Notes: generated by a model from the sequence alone, not told the origin. 64,000 nucleotides of DNA from Eleusine coracana subsp. coracana (GCA_032690845.1 CM064417.1:25069110-25133109); one strand, 5' to 3'. Positions 44,076-55,639 are shown, counted from the stretch's first letter. A program made the numbers and translations.

Positions 44076-45930
44076 CTTGTCGTGCTTGCTATCAACAGTT
44101 ATCAAGTCGATCTTGGTACGTAGCTCATGAAACTTGGTCTTATCGAGCAGCTTTGTAAGAATGTCGCCAAGCTGTTCCTCGCTCCTGATGAACTCGACAC
44201 GGATCAAGCCATCTTTCGCAGACTCCCGAACTAGGTGATACTTCACCTGGATATGCTTACTTTGTCCATGGAGCACTAGATTCTTGATTAAAGCAATGGC
44301 GGACTTGTTGTCCACCCATAGCATTGGTGCTCTTGGTGCTGATCCTTGCACTTCTGCTAGCACCCGAACCAGCCACAATGCCTGACAAGCAGCATTGGCA
44401 GCTGCTATATACTCCGCCTCGCAGCTTGATTGTGCCACCACCTTCTGCTTCATGGAATGCCAAGTGAACGAACTGCTGCTAAGGAAGAAGATCACGCCCG
44501 TCGTGCTCTTTCTAGCATCGACATCGCCGGTGTAATCGCTGTCACTGAACCAGTGAGCTTGGCTTCACCCTCCTTCCGGCTGAATCAGAGTCCCTAATTC
44601 TAGGTCCCAGCCACATAACGCAGGATGCGCTTCACCGCGGCGAGGTGGTCCTCCCGCGGATCCTCCAGGAACCGGCTAACAAACCCGACAGCAAATACGA
44701 GATCAGGGTGAGTGTTAACCAGATACCTCAGACTCCCGACGATGCTCCTGTACATCGTTGCATCAACCGGCGGTCTCTCGCTGAGCTTACTTAGCTTGAG
44801 CCGCGTCTCCATGGGTGTTTGGCAGGGGTTGCACCCGGCCATGCCACATCTCTCTAGGATCTTGTCGACGTAGGCGCCTTGGCTCAGCGAGATCCCCCTC
44901 GCGCTCTGCTTCACTTCAATGCCGAGGTAGTAGTGAAGCAGGTCGAGGTCACTCATCTTGAACGAACCCGCCATCTCCTCCTTGAAGGTCCTGATATCGC
45001 TGACGCTCGAACCGGTGATCACGAGGTCATCGACATAGACCCCGACCACTAGCCGAGCGTTGCGACCCTGCATGACGTAGATGCGTGCTCTGAAGGGCTC
45101 CTCCTGAAGCCGAGTGATAGCAATGTGATGTTGAGCTTCGCGTTCCAAGCACGCGGCACTTGATGCAGGCCGTACAGTGCCTTCCGCAACTTGAGCATCT
45201 TGTGCTCCTTGCCGGTGATGACGAAACCGACCGGCTTCTCGACGAACACCTCCTCCTGCAGGTCCCCATTGAGAAACGCCGATTTGACGTCCATGTGGTG
45301 CACCTCCCACCCCTCGTGCGCCGCGAGGGCGATGAGCAGGCGCACCGAGTCAAGTCGGGCCACTGGCGCTAACACCTCGTCGTAGTCGATGTCGTGTCGC
45401 TGCGCGTAGCCCTTCACTATGAGGCGCGCCTTGTGCTTGGACACCGCCCCGTGTTCGTTCCGCTTCACCTTGAAGACCCACTTCACGCCGATCGCCTTGT
45501 GTCCAGGTGGGAGGTCGGTGAGGCACCACGTGCCGTTCTCCTTGATGGAGTCCATCTCCTCCATCATCGCCTTCCTCCAACTGGGGCTGCCCTCCGCCTC
45601 GATGAATGAGGCGGGCTCGTCGGCGCTTGCCGCATGAAGCTCCTCCATCTCCAGTGCGCGTGTTGTGAGCCCACGTGGCGAGGCCTGCCCGACAAAACTG
45701 TTGTTGCGTAGGCGGGTGTAGACTTGTTTCTCCTGTTCATCCAACAGCTCGAGGTCGGTGTCGGCGAGAAGAATGTGTGGCTCATCCTCCTCCATGTCAT
45801 CCTCAACGGGTGTGTACCTTATTGGTTCATGCTCAATGGAGAGGTTCATGCTCGAGCTACCATTTGAACGGCATGAACTCGAACACGTCACTCGTGGCAT
45901 CAACGCCTTAGCTTTCTTCATCGACACCAC
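44070..45930 (-). pseudogene. Copia-type RT and RNase H (broken)
   Basis: Frame 45049-45930 holds the RT start: WRKAMMEEMDSIKENGTW, GVKWVFKVKRNE, VHHMDVKSAFLNGDL with the first catalytic Asp, and YGLHQVPRAWN. After a frameshift near 45085, frame 44600-45310 continues with VGVYVDDLVITG (catalytic YVDD intact), YYLGIEV, YRSIVGSLRYLVNTHPDL and VKRILRYVAG. RNase H follows at 44070-44495: SCEAEYIAAANAACQALW, DNKSAIALIKN and LGDILTKLLD. Integrase and gag are missing upstream, so the element is truncated. Confidence 0.88.
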
Positions 45931-46400
45931 TTAAGTAAAAACACAAGAACAACTCGAACACGGGATATGTGTTAGCAAAACCAAATCTGCTGGTCATGTT
46001 GCTCTTGTCAAGCTTGTCAACGAGACTCGAACAATCCTAAACAAAGCAAACTAAAAAGGGAAATATTTTTGGTGGTTTTTGAAATGACAACTTTGGAGAG
46101 ACAAAGTGAGAGCTTAAGAGAAAATGAGTGAAGGAGGTAGTGAAATGAGAATTGAACTTTGAATGGCCAAACACTCTCCCCCGGGCACTCTATTTATAGG
46201 AAATATTCCTAGCGGTCGAAAACAGCTAGTGGGGAGCCAAATCCAACCGTTGGCAAAAGGCCAAGGTTGGTGGGGCCCGCACCCCTTCGGCCGAACATGG
46301 GTGTTTGGCCGAACATGGATGGGTCCCACCGGCCCCCACTTTGGCCCACAACTATCTAACAGCTGCGGGTATTTGACGGTTGGATTTGGTATTTAGTCAC
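45931..46400 (-). other. Promoter-like sequence upstream of the Copia fragment
   Basis: A TATA-like box, CCTATAAATAGAG, lies at about 46189-46201 on the minus strand, with a pyrimidine-rich leader after it and an ATG at about 45999 (MTSRFGFANTYPVFELFLCF, stopping after 29 codons). It is not normal Copia sequence for this position. It may be an LTR of another element joined to the RT fragment, or chance. Confidence 0.35.
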
Positions 46401-46426
46401 CGTCAACAATCTTGTGCGTGGTGACT

Positions 46427-46430
<4 letters not shown>

Positions 46431-46475
<45 letters not shown>
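46431..46475. repeat. (TG)n microsatellite, about 22 units
   Basis: Uninterrupted TG repeats between two unassigned AT-rich stretches. Confidence 0.97.
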
Positions 46476-46477
<2 letters not shown>

Positions 46478-47111
46478 CGTACTATTTATTACTAACAAGA
46501 TTTGATTTCTCTTGAACTAATTATAAGAAACCATTATTTTACTTTAGAGCAATTCAATCAATAAGGTGACTGCCTAATTAATGGTTGCCTTATGTTGATA
46601 CTTAATGTGTCCATAGTATTTTGAATCTAATCTATTTGTGAAAACATCTTATTTGAATGATGATCTCTGAAAAAGATATTCAAGGATTATAAACCTATAA
46701 TTTTATTCTTCAAGAGAGATGAAATGAAATGCACTAAAAACTAGTTAGAATAACATTTTGTTAGCATCATGCCCATTATTTCGACTATGTTAAGAAAGGG
46801 CTTTTTATCTTGATTATTGCTGGTTGCTAGCCTACTTTGCTCATAACTTGTTCCATTCCTTTCACAAAACCAAATAATCTTTGTCATTATTCCTTACTAC
46901 ATCTTGAATTATTTTGTTATAAGCATTACAGACTGTACCAACAAAGAGAAAAATATTGGAAAACTGTTCATAAAGGAATTTATGGGGAAAGAAGAAAAAT
47001 ATAATAAGAAAAATTCTCATACGCCGTTCAATAGATCATAATGTCGATTGGCTGTATTTCAAAAATAAAAAAAAGAGAGAAAAGAAAAGAAAAGAAAGGG
47101 AATGTTATAAG
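46476..47111. other. AT-rich stretch without genes
   Basis: No motif is visible. A purine-rich run (AAAAGAAAAGAAAAG near 47075) lies just before the Sirevirus coding begins. Confidence 0.5.
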
Positions 47112-48370
47112 TTGTTTCCCTGTCGAGCTTTGCTCCAACCAAGGAGATGGCGACACCGTCATCTTTTATCAAGAACTGAAGCCAATCCATTCAGGGTTGT
47201 GAAGAAGCCAGTTCAAAGATTTATTTCTGGATGTGCTGCTTGGTTTTCCCTTATTGAAAGCCTCATCTGGTTGAGCATCTCAAGTACAATCTTCTCTCTG
47301 TCTCTCAATTGCTTGATATTGGTTTGGAAGTGCGCTTTAAAAAAAATGCTTCTTGTGTTCTTGATTCGAATGGCTCATTGGTTTGTGGGATTTCTAGCAT
47401 TGGGAGAGTTTTTCAGGCTAATTTTGTCGTTTCTCCTAGTTCTCACAAGTGCTTGTTTGCTTGATCTTCTTCTGAGCTCTGGAAATAGCATAGGAGACTA
47501 GGTCACATGAGCTTTGACTTGCTTTGTCGCTTGAGTGGCCTAGGTTTGATCTGAGGATTGCCTAAGCTCAAATTTGATAAGGATTTGGTTTATGCTCCTT
47601 GTCGTCATGGAAAAATGATTGTCGCTTCTCATACACCAATTAATTTGGGGATGACTGAATGCCCTAGAGAGCTGCTTCATATGGACACTGTTTGGTCCTT
47701 CTCGGGTTCGTTCGGTGGGTGGGAAATGGTATGTTCTTGTGATTGTTAATGACTTCTCTCGCTATTCTTGGGTTTACTTTCTTGAGAGCAAGGATGAAGT
47801 GTTTCATCACTTTCGGAGCTTAGCTTTGAGGTTGTTCAAGGAACTCCCTGGTGCATTATGAGCAATTCGCAGTGATAATGGCACCGAGTTCAAGAACTCC
47901 TCCTTTGATGCTTTCTGCCTTGAGCATGATATTGAGCATCAATTTTTAGCACCTCGTGTCCCTCAGCAGAATATTGTGGTCAAAAGAAAAAACAGAACCT
48001 TGGTGGAAATGGCCCGGACGATGCTCGATGAGCATAGGACTCCGAGGCGGTTCTGGGCTGAGGCCATTAGCACTGCTTGCTATGTTTCCAATCGGATTTT
48101 CTTGCGCTTAATTCTTAATGTGACTTCCTATGAGCTATGCTTTAGGAGGAAGCCATCTGTTTCTCATTTGCATGCCTTTTGTTGCAAGTGCTTTATTCTC
48201 AAGCATGGCAATCTTGATAAGTTTGAGTCGAGATCTTTCGATGGCATCTTTCATGGTTACTCTCTTCATGGCCATTCCTACAGAGTTTTGAATTTGGAAA
48301 CTAACATCATCATAGAGTCCTGCGATGTAGCCTTTGATGAATCAAACTCTTGTGCAAGCAATATGGTTGA
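47112..48370 (+). pseudogene. Sirevirus GAG-pre-integrase and integrase (broken)
   Basis: In changing frames the region reads FKKNASCVLDSNGSLVCGIS, SSELW, the RLGHMSFDLLCRLSGLGLI block and LVYAPCRHGKMIVASHTPI (pre-integrase zinc region). The integrase core follows: ELLHMDTV with the first Asp, VNDFSRYSWVYFLESKDEV, AIRSDNGTEFKNSSFD with the second Asp, and PQQNIVVKRKNRTLVEMART. In the last motif the third catalytic residue is Lys (AAA) where Sireviruses have Glu (GAA). Integration would not be possible even if the frame were restored. Further blocks to 48370 include LHAFCCKCFILKHGNLDKF. Confidence 0.82.
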
Positions 48371-48388
48371 GACTGCAGGTACAGGGAG

Positions 48389-49480
48389 ATGGAGGAGAGT
48401 ATCTTTATAGAAGAGGACCTACAATGCTTGGATGATGACGATGATGAGTCATTCCATCCCACATCCGAGCTTGTTCCTGCTGCTTCCACCACTCCAGCAG
48501 AGGGTCTAGAAGCTTCTACATCGACGTCAGCTACTGTTGAGCCTGCTCCAGTCGTGGTTGAGGGGGAGGTACACTCCGAGAGAGAGGCCCCTCGCCACAT
48601 TCAACGTCAGCATCCTCCTCAACAGATGATCGGTAACCTCAATGAGAGGATAATAAGGTCAAGGTCTACACATCTCGCCTGCTTTACTAATTCTCTATTT
48701 GTTGCCACCTTTGAACCTCGGGATGTTGGACACGCACTATCCGATGAACATTGGGTTAATGTCATGCATGAAGAGTTGAAAAACTTTGAGAGAAACAAAG
48801 TGTTGACCCTAGTAGAGACTCCTGTTGGTGTCAATGTCATAGGAACCAAGTAGGTGTTCAAAAACAATCATGGGGAAGATGGTGAGGTTGTGAGAAATAA
48901 GGCTAGGCTTGTTGCTCAGGGTTTTAGCCAAGTTGAGGGCTTAGACTATGGGGAAACCTTTGATGCTGTTGCATGCATAGAAGCCATTAGGATCTTGCTT
49001 GCATTTGCTGCCTCTAAGGGCATTAGACTCTACCAAATGAATGTCAAGAGTGCTTTTCTAAATGGTTTCATAGAGGAAGAGGTTTATGTGAGACAACCAC
49101 CTGGCTTTGAGCACCACAAATACCCAAACAGTGTGTACAATCTTCAGAAGGCTTTGTATGGGCTAAAGCAAGCACCTAGGACTTGGTATGCTAGGCTTAA
49201 GACCTTCTCGCTAGAGCGCGGGTATGTCATGGGGTGTGTTGGAAAAACCTTATTCACTCTAAAGCATGACAATGACTTTCTAATGGTTCCGATATACGTG
49301 GATGATATCATCTCTGGAGGTTTCTCTCATGCTCTTATGTCCAGATTTCAGGAAGCTATGAAAAGTGAATTTTAGATGTCGATGATGGGTGAGCTCACCT
49401 TCTTTCTTGGACTTCAAATCAAGCAATGCAAGCAAGGCACCTTCATACATCAAGCCAAGTACACGAAGGATCTCCTAAAG
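48389..49480 (+). pseudogene. Sirevirus reverse transcriptase (broken)
   Basis: An acidic linker (48389-48600) leads to WVNVMHEELKNFERNKVLTL and GVNVIGTK, then a TAG in place of Trp at 48851, then VFKNNHGEDGEVVRNKARLV. The motif YQMNVKSAFLNGFIEEEVYV has Asn where the first catalytic Asp should be. The second catalytic box is intact in MVPIYVDDII. A TAG follows MKSEF at about 49374 and the frame continues with FFLGLQIKQCKQGTF to 49480. Confidence 0.83.
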
Positions 49481-50197
49481 TAGTTCAACATGGTCAATGT
49501 GAAGCCGTTGTCAACACCAATGTCCACTACAACAGCACTTGATCCTGATGAAGACTGTGAAGCGGTGGACCAAAGGGAGTACAGGAGCATGATCGGCTCC
49601 CTCTTGTACCTGACAATGACGAGACCCGACATACACTTTGTGGTGTGTCTTTGTGCTCGCTTTCAAGCTTCCCCAAGGGTGTCTCATCGCAAGGCTGTCA
49701 TTCCGATCTTCAGGTATCTCAAATATACCCTTGAGTTCGGTATTTGGTACTCTGCATCTTCATCTCTTGATCTCATTGGGTATTCAGATGCAGACTTTGC
49801 TGGGTGTAGAATTGATAGGAAGAGCACTTCTGGTACCTGCCATTTTTTGGGTACTTCTTTGATCTGTTGGTCTTCTCGTAAGCAGTCTAATGTAGCTCAA
49901 TCCACCATAGAGGCTGAGTATGTTGCTGCTGCTCACAAATCCTATGGATAGTATCCACCATGAGAGATTATGCATTAAGCTTTAAGAGTGTTCCACTCAT
50001 GTGTGATAACTCTAGTGCCATATGATTAGCCAAAAACCCAGTCCAACATGGTAAGGTCAAACACATTAATGTGCGATTCCATTTCTTGAGAGACAATGCT
50101 GAGAAGGGAGATATTGAGCTCAAATACATCGACACCAAGAACCAATTGGCTGATATCCTTACCAAGCCTCTAGATGCTTCACGATTCACTTTTCTTC
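49481..50197 (+). pseudogene. Sirevirus RT end and RNase H (broken)
   Basis: The open frame 49490-49951 reads YRSMIGSLLYLTMTRPDIHF, then SLDLIGYSDADFAGCRIDRK, STSGTCHFLG and STIEAEYVAAAHKSYG, the usual Copia RNase H sequence. After a frame change it resumes at about 50071 with RFHFLRDNAEKGDIELKYID and LADILTKPLDASRF and ends at the poly-G run. The acidic residues of RNase H are present (Asp in DADFAG, Glu in EAEYVA). Confidence 0.83.
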
Positions 50198-50216
50198 GGG
50201 GGGGGGGGGGGGGGGG
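50198..50216. repeat. Poly-G run (19)
   Basis: Nineteen G residues at the end of pol, where the first polypurine tract of Sireviruses usually lies. The length is probably expanded, or may be a sequencing artefact. Confidence 0.9.
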
Positions 50217-50733
50217 AGCTTGGTGTTTGCCATCCTTATGGCATCATTTGAGGGGGGAGTTGGTGTTCTCTTGTATATATGTATCTTATCTTTTTGTATT
50301 GCATCTCATATATAATATATGCATTGGTAGATGAGCTTTGATTCTTATGCTTTCTTGCATTTCTCTTTGCTATGATTGAGCTTGAGCTAAGTTGTATGGA
50401 TGTGATAGTAATTTCTCATGCTTAGATTTGCTAGATGGCTTGTTATAGACTCTTTCGAGCAACATGCTAATCTTAAATGTAAACTTAGCTTCTTGTGAAC
50501 CTTATGAACTAATCTTGCTAAAACTTGCTCACCATGTGTATAATTGCTTTTATCCTTATTGAAATTTGCATTGAGGCTAGTCTAGAGGATATCTTGGCCA
50601 TGACACCTTGTATTGTGAAATGTGGCTTTGCAAATGTTTAGCTCATGATGGAACATTATGAGAACGTTTGTTCGTTTTGCCGTAAAGGCTTGCTCATCCT
50701 TATGCTTTTAATTTGCAAAATAAGTTGACTGTG

Positions 50734-50883
50734 CTTTGAAGCCTCGGGGTGTTTGCCGTACCCAGTAGTGCGACCGTCCACATGGATTAGAAATAACATA
50801 AAAATGCTAAATCCAAACATTGTACTTCGAAGCCTTGGAATATTTGCCATACCCAGTCGTGCGACCTTCCGCACGGATTAGAA
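50734..50883. repeat. 59-bp imperfect repeat, two copies
   Basis: Both copies run from CTTTGAAGCC or CTTCGAAGCC through CCCAGTAGTGCGACC or CCCAGTCGTGCGACC to GGATTAGAA. They start at 50734 and 50825. Confidence 0.85.
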
Positions 50884-51641
50884 GATACTTGAGGATCACA
50901 TAAGAATAATGCTTTCTCTTTTCTTATGAGTCTTTGTTGCATATGTGAGCATTTGTAGAGCTTATTTTCTGTGAATGCTTGTTGTCTTGGTTGAGATTGA
51001 GACTGGCTAGTTTCTTTTGATTAACTTGATGCTTGTTTTGCCTTGGATGGAAGTACTTACATATGTGGTGGCAGCTTTTCTCATGATAAGCAAATTTGAT
51101 TCTATCTAAGCTAGTCAATCTTTTTGCTTAGCTTGTATAGCTCTTGGCGTTTGTGCCTTGCTATCTATTTTTTTGTCTTTGTATGATTGTGAGCTATTGC
51201 CTTTACACTTCATGGCTCTACATTTATGATTTGCAAGGTTAAATGCTTGTTTGCATAATTGTTGAAGCTCCTTAGGTTTGTATTTTCATGCACTACATAC
51301 TTGTTCTTTTGCTTCTTTGATGAGTTCATTGATAAAGGGGGAGAAAATATTGTGTCATGCACAAATAATGCTAAGAAACTTAAAATGATCCATTTTGCAT
51401 TACACGAGACCTATCACAAGTTGAGGGGGAGCATATCATGTCCTCGAGCGTTTTTCATGCGCTTTTCACAATCTTTGTGTTCTTGAGTGGCTTTCTTTGT
51501 CAACTCTTGGTTTTGTGATCCCTCTTATGCTAGATGGCTACTTTTTACCTTTTCTTTGGGTTTGGCCATTTGATGTGCTTATTCGGCTTCGCATTTCAAA
51601 TCTCTAAACTTTGTGCATTTGATGTTGTCAATGTACTCATC

Positions 51642-51652
51642 AAGGGGGAGAT
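51642..51652 (+). promoter_or_regulatory. Polypurine tract of the Sirevirus, LTR-proximal
   Basis: AAGGGGGAGAT directly precedes the LTR start TGAGAAACC. It is the functional tract by position. Confidence 0.75.
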
Positions 51653-52365
51653 TGAGAAACCATGTTGATATATGCCATGGTTTGTAATATGTGATGAGTA
51701 ATTGACATTGGTTGAGTTCAGTTTTTGAGTTGACATGCGGGAATTTAGGGATTGCATGGGTTTGTGCATCTCATGGTTTTGACTAACTAGAGTTGGTAAT
51801 AGAGTTGGAGAGTTTGTAGGAGATGGGAAATGTTTTTGCTTGTCTCATGATGTGTAGGTCATTGGAGTCAACTTGGCGATCAACGGCGAGAGGATCGGGC
51901 ACAGGTAGGAGACTTGGGGCCGAACGATCGGGAGGCAGGGTGAAGTCAAGGGTGATCCATACCGTACACGTTGAGCCTCAAAACCGTGGGTGGTGATCAA
52001 GACGGCAGGGTTGACCAAGTCAAATGTGATCGGTCATCGGTGCAAGTAGAGGCTTCCAATGGACCGGAGACGGGAGAGACTTGCCGATAGGGAGGATCAC
52101 GGGACGAGATGACACGAGTCAAGATCAAGAAGTCGTGCTTTGAGAAGCGTGCAAGGCGGTTTCCCGGTTTGGACCTTAAAACCGGTGGCGGTGATTGGAG
52201 GTGCTTGTGGCACCATCGCGGAGCTTGCGTCGAGGCGAAGCAAAGTCGTGAAGGGCTCGATGGCGTTAAGGCGGCGAGAAAAAGGATGGACGGTTATGCC
52301 CCTGGTTGTAGGTGGCAGTGTATTGTAGGTGAGGATAGGATGGTCTTTAGGATAACCTCTAGGCC

Positions 52366-52374
52366 TATATAAGG
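52366..52374 (+). promoter_or_regulatory. TATA box of the Sirevirus LTR
   Basis: TATATAAGG is preceded by GGCC and lies about 700 bp into the LTR, a plausible U3/R position. CT-rich sequence with TTCTCTTTCCC follows. Confidence 0.6.
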
Positions 52375-52927
52375 AGAGGTAGGGCTGGTGGAAGAGGTGC
52401 TTCTCTTTCCCTTAGGCTTGCCTTATATCTTTATTTAAAAGTGCTAGGAGAGGTCTTCATGTAATAGAGGAGAGGAAAGGGCGTGTGAGACACATCTCTT
52501 GCTCTTCCAAATAGTGGGACGAAGAGGGTGGCTTCCTAGCCATATATCCATGTATCTTGACTTGATGAATCAATGATATGAGACTCAAATTCGTGATCAA
52601 GTTCTTCCTCTCTCCCTAAATCCCGAATTTCTCTCTTTCTCTATTTTTGGAGCTATTTTTGTGGCAACTTTTGGGCGGATTTCTTGGAGGATCTTGATGC
52701 TTTGATGAGCTAGAACAATCCTATATGGGACCTTGACCGAATCTAGAGCTCTAGCACCTTTGATTTGAAGGATTTCTCAAGTTTCCTCTTTTTGGTGTTC
52801 TTGGATTAGAGTCGTTATGTGTTGAGGATTGGCTGGTCCAAGAATCGCACAATTTAGAGTTCGTTTGATTAGGTTTTGTTCAAGTTTTTGCCTAATCCTG
52901 AGCCAAATCCTGTTCTGTCGGGGATCG

Positions 52928-53091
52928 ATCGGCACTGCCGATCTTTGCACTGGCACTGCTGATGCGGGGATGAAAATCCAGATCGGCACTGCCGATGACC
53001 TGCTCAGGTTTTTCGTTTTTTTTCTCAACTCAATCGGCACTGCCGGTAGTACCAATCGGCACTGCCGATGCTCCTGATTGGCATTGTCAAT
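52928..53091. repeat. Palindromic ATCGGCACTGCCGAT motif, six copies
   Basis: Exact copies start at 52928, 52982 and 53055; one-base variants or degenerate copies start at 52949, 53033 and 53077. The 15-mer is a palindrome around a central base. It is clustered within 165 bp near the 3' part of the LTR. Confidence 0.93.
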
Positions 53092-53316
53092 GGTCAGTCT
53101 GAGCTGCCTGTTTTGTGTTTCCTTTTCTAGTTTCATCTCTTGGTTTTTTTTCTTTACTTCTCTCTAATTCTTCCGCTATTGTGAGTCATTACTAGGGTTA
53201 GCACATCACAAGTTGGTGTGTGTGGCCTTGGTGAGTCTTTTAGAGGTCGGTCGGTTCAGGTTGTAACTGGGATATAGGCCAAGTTCTTGAGAAGAATTTT
53301 AATTGGCTCCCATTCA

Positions 53317-53332
53317 CCCCCCCCCCCCCCCC
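53317..53332. repeat. Poly-C run (16)
   Basis: Sixteen C residues close to the 3' edge of the Sirevirus LTR. Confidence 0.95.
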
Positions 53333-53362
53333 GCCCCCTTTGGTCGCCTTCTCGGTCCTTCA

Positions 53363-55639
53363 GGATGTTATCATTGGCAATAGATCTGCCAACAACGTGT
53401 TAGTAGGAATGCCTTAGAGAAGGATGTGGTCACGGAACTGTGCCTTGATTGCCTCACAAGGCCCTGCTCTACTTCGTGTGTCGATGGAGGGAGGCCAAGA
53501 TTAGACCACAGCGAGTCCAAAATGATCTATTGGAAGAAGAAGTCATTATTGTTTTCTCTTTATTTTCACAGTCATTATTGTTTTCTCTTTATTTTCACTT
53601 CTTTTGCCTTTATCCTTTTGCTTTTCAGCAATCAACCTATGGTCTTAACTGTTGATCCTAATTTCTCTCTCCTGGTTTTAACGACAGTGATGGAAGAATA
53701 CGGAGCGGAGTTCACTCTTACACCTGCTGCTCAATTGATTATTAGTTGCTTTCATGATATTCCAAGCAATTGGAGGTGCTGACATGGATCGAGGTGTAAC
53801 GAACTCAGAGAACAAGGTGAGGTTTAATTCATGATAATATATTGTGAATGTGAACTTGCAGTGCTTTTTAAGATGTATATCCAATGTCACTAGCAAGGAT
53901 TCAAGTGATCAGATTTAAATTTTAGTTAAATTCATTTCTAAAAAAGATATCATATAGCACTTTAAGAAGTGATCTAGCTACCTAGTGTTAACAATTGTTG
54001 CGTCGTTGATCTGTATCCATATATAAGGTACAAATTAATTGATAAAGATGTCTTCCTGACTTCTTACATCCTTTCTTGCCAATGTAGGTCCATAGATGAT
54101 TTCTTGGATTTGCCTATAACCCAGAACCAGGTGAGGTGAACACTTGCTACCTGCATTTTATTTTGTGTGCAAACATCTTGCCCTAAATGTCAACATAATA
54201 AAAAGTGGAGGTTTAGTAAATTCAAAGATTTATATTCACATCTATGATATTCATACAACATGTCTAGGAGACTAGAAAGATAGATTTTACCGATTATGTC
54301 GGAGTGATAAACACGAAATGGTATACATGAGCACTGCTCTTATTTGTTCTACTCCTGATCAATTAGCACATGCACAAGTTATGTTAGATAAATTACACAT
54401 GTGGAGCTTGGCTTTTGAAATCAAAGTTAACTGGTGAGCTTTGCATCTACGCAGTACTGCAATTCATGCTATCCTCTAGAGTACCACATTGTTCTGGGTA
54501 TTTTTTAGCTCAGTCAACTTCTATGTTGTCTAATACTACCTATTCCTAGGTTTGGTTTGAGATTCACTTTGGAGATTTTTTTCTTTAGAAAAGAGAATAT
54601 TGAATTAATAGACAGGCCTCTGATTGAGGAAAGTTCAATAGCTTTATGATGGTTCTTTTAATTCATTGATTTTGAAGTAGTGATATGAATTATAGAGAAG
54701 TACTCTGCTAATACTGTTGGTAGTGTCCTTTAGATTACTTATTGATTTTGAAGTTGAGGTACAAATTTGTCAGGGTTGGGGTAATGTTTTACTCATGTAG
54801 TAGTAGCCGATAATGCATAACTAAATGTTTTAGTCACGTGGGTATTTCCCTTTTTTTCCATATACTTAAGGTGTTTGATACTATGTCAGTGAGACTTATA
54901 CAAGAGAGTAATAATGGTATAGTTTATACTAGCGAGCAAGCTTTCTTCTAAATACAAGTGATCCTGTGCAATTAGTTCAGCTTTTGAGCGCATTTCAGTT
55001 TTATTCAATTATTGATTCAGTTTTTTTTTCTGATATCTTCTCATATACTTAGTCATGCTTTTGTATAAATGATATGATGTCAATGAATAGAGTTTTTGGA
55101 CTGCTAGCAGGCACCAAACTGAAGCAGCTCTTGCAATGAAAGGACACGTAATTCAATTCCCTTGTTTCTAGCTTCTCTTGCACTTCATTACTGGTTGGGA
55201 AACTATTTACCATGAGTTGCTACCGATCATATTTGTTTGATCTGTTTTGATACAATGCAACTTAGCAATTGTAAAAAAAAAAAGAGATATAAGGTATCTG
55301 TTTGAAACTCTAAACATCTATCCCAAACATTTATTTAGCGATTGTTCATCATGCATCGTGTGCATTTAGAATTGAAAATCTCTTGATTCTTGTGCATGCA
55401 CTTTTTGTTGTTATACGAAGGTATGTTATCCTTGTAATCTGCATTTTTCTCACATACTTTGTTTGTGCCTTCATGAATGGTCTAAGTAGCATTTCTAAAT
55501 CAGCTTGTTCAATTTTAGCAGGAGCCAATGGTAACAAAATAAATTAGTTTCTTTATACATAAAAGTGTACTTATTAATTTTACCATGGTGTACAACATCA
55601 TTATAAAATTTCTAAAGTCTATCAAATAAAAGTGAACTT
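53363..55639. other. AT-rich region, unassigned
   Basis: No transposon domain or gene is visible. A 26-bp tandem duplication (CATTATTGTTTTCTC...) lies near 53549-53600. An exon-like block at 53690-53780 (MEEYGAEFTLTPAAQLIISC) follows a TTAACGACAG acceptor-like sequence. I do not recognise it. Confidence 0.4.

Larger units (their letters stand above)
50217..51652 (+). other. Sirevirus post-pol region with repeated polypurine tracts
   Basis: No open frame of note (the env-like frame found in some Sireviruses is absent). Purine tracts recur: GAGGGGGGAG at 50250, AAAGGGGGAG at 51334, GAGGGGGAG at 51423 and AAGGGGGAG at 51642, the last being adjacent to the LTR. A 59-bp imperfect repeat occurs at 50734 and 50825. 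Confidence 0.7.
47112..53362 (+). mobile_element. Sirevirus-type Copia element, 5'-truncated
   Basis: The order is GAG-pre-integrase, integrase, RT, RNase H, a 1.4 kb post-pol region with repeated polypurine tracts, and a 1.7 kb 3' LTR. Sireviruses (SIRE/Maximus, Opie/Ji) are the Copia lineage with this layout and with the ELWxWHRRLGHxSFDLLxRL wording. There is no gag, protease or 5' LTR; the 5' part ends in unassigned sequence at about 47112. Stops, frameshifts and lost catalytic residues show it is inactive. Confidence 0.85.
51653..53362 (+). repeat. Sirevirus 3' LTR
   Basis: This LTR of about 1.71 kb starts TGAGAAACCATG after the polypurine tract and ends CGGTCCTTCA. The end follows a C-rich stretch (CACCCCCC...CCTTTGGTCGCC), which is usual just before the 3' edge of Sirevirus LTRs. 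It contains a TATA box (52366) and six copies of a palindromic motif (52928-53091). No partner LTR is in the window, so the edges are not confirmed by alignment. Confidence 0.65.

Noticed and set aside
45160..45911. Plus-strand frames across the Copia RT
   Set aside because: Shadows of the minus-strand RT frame containing MDVKSAFLNG.
53426..53782. 118-codon frame after the Sirevirus LTR
   Set aside because: It spans a tandem duplication and low-complexity sequence; no domain is visible, and its last part was only noted as exon-like.
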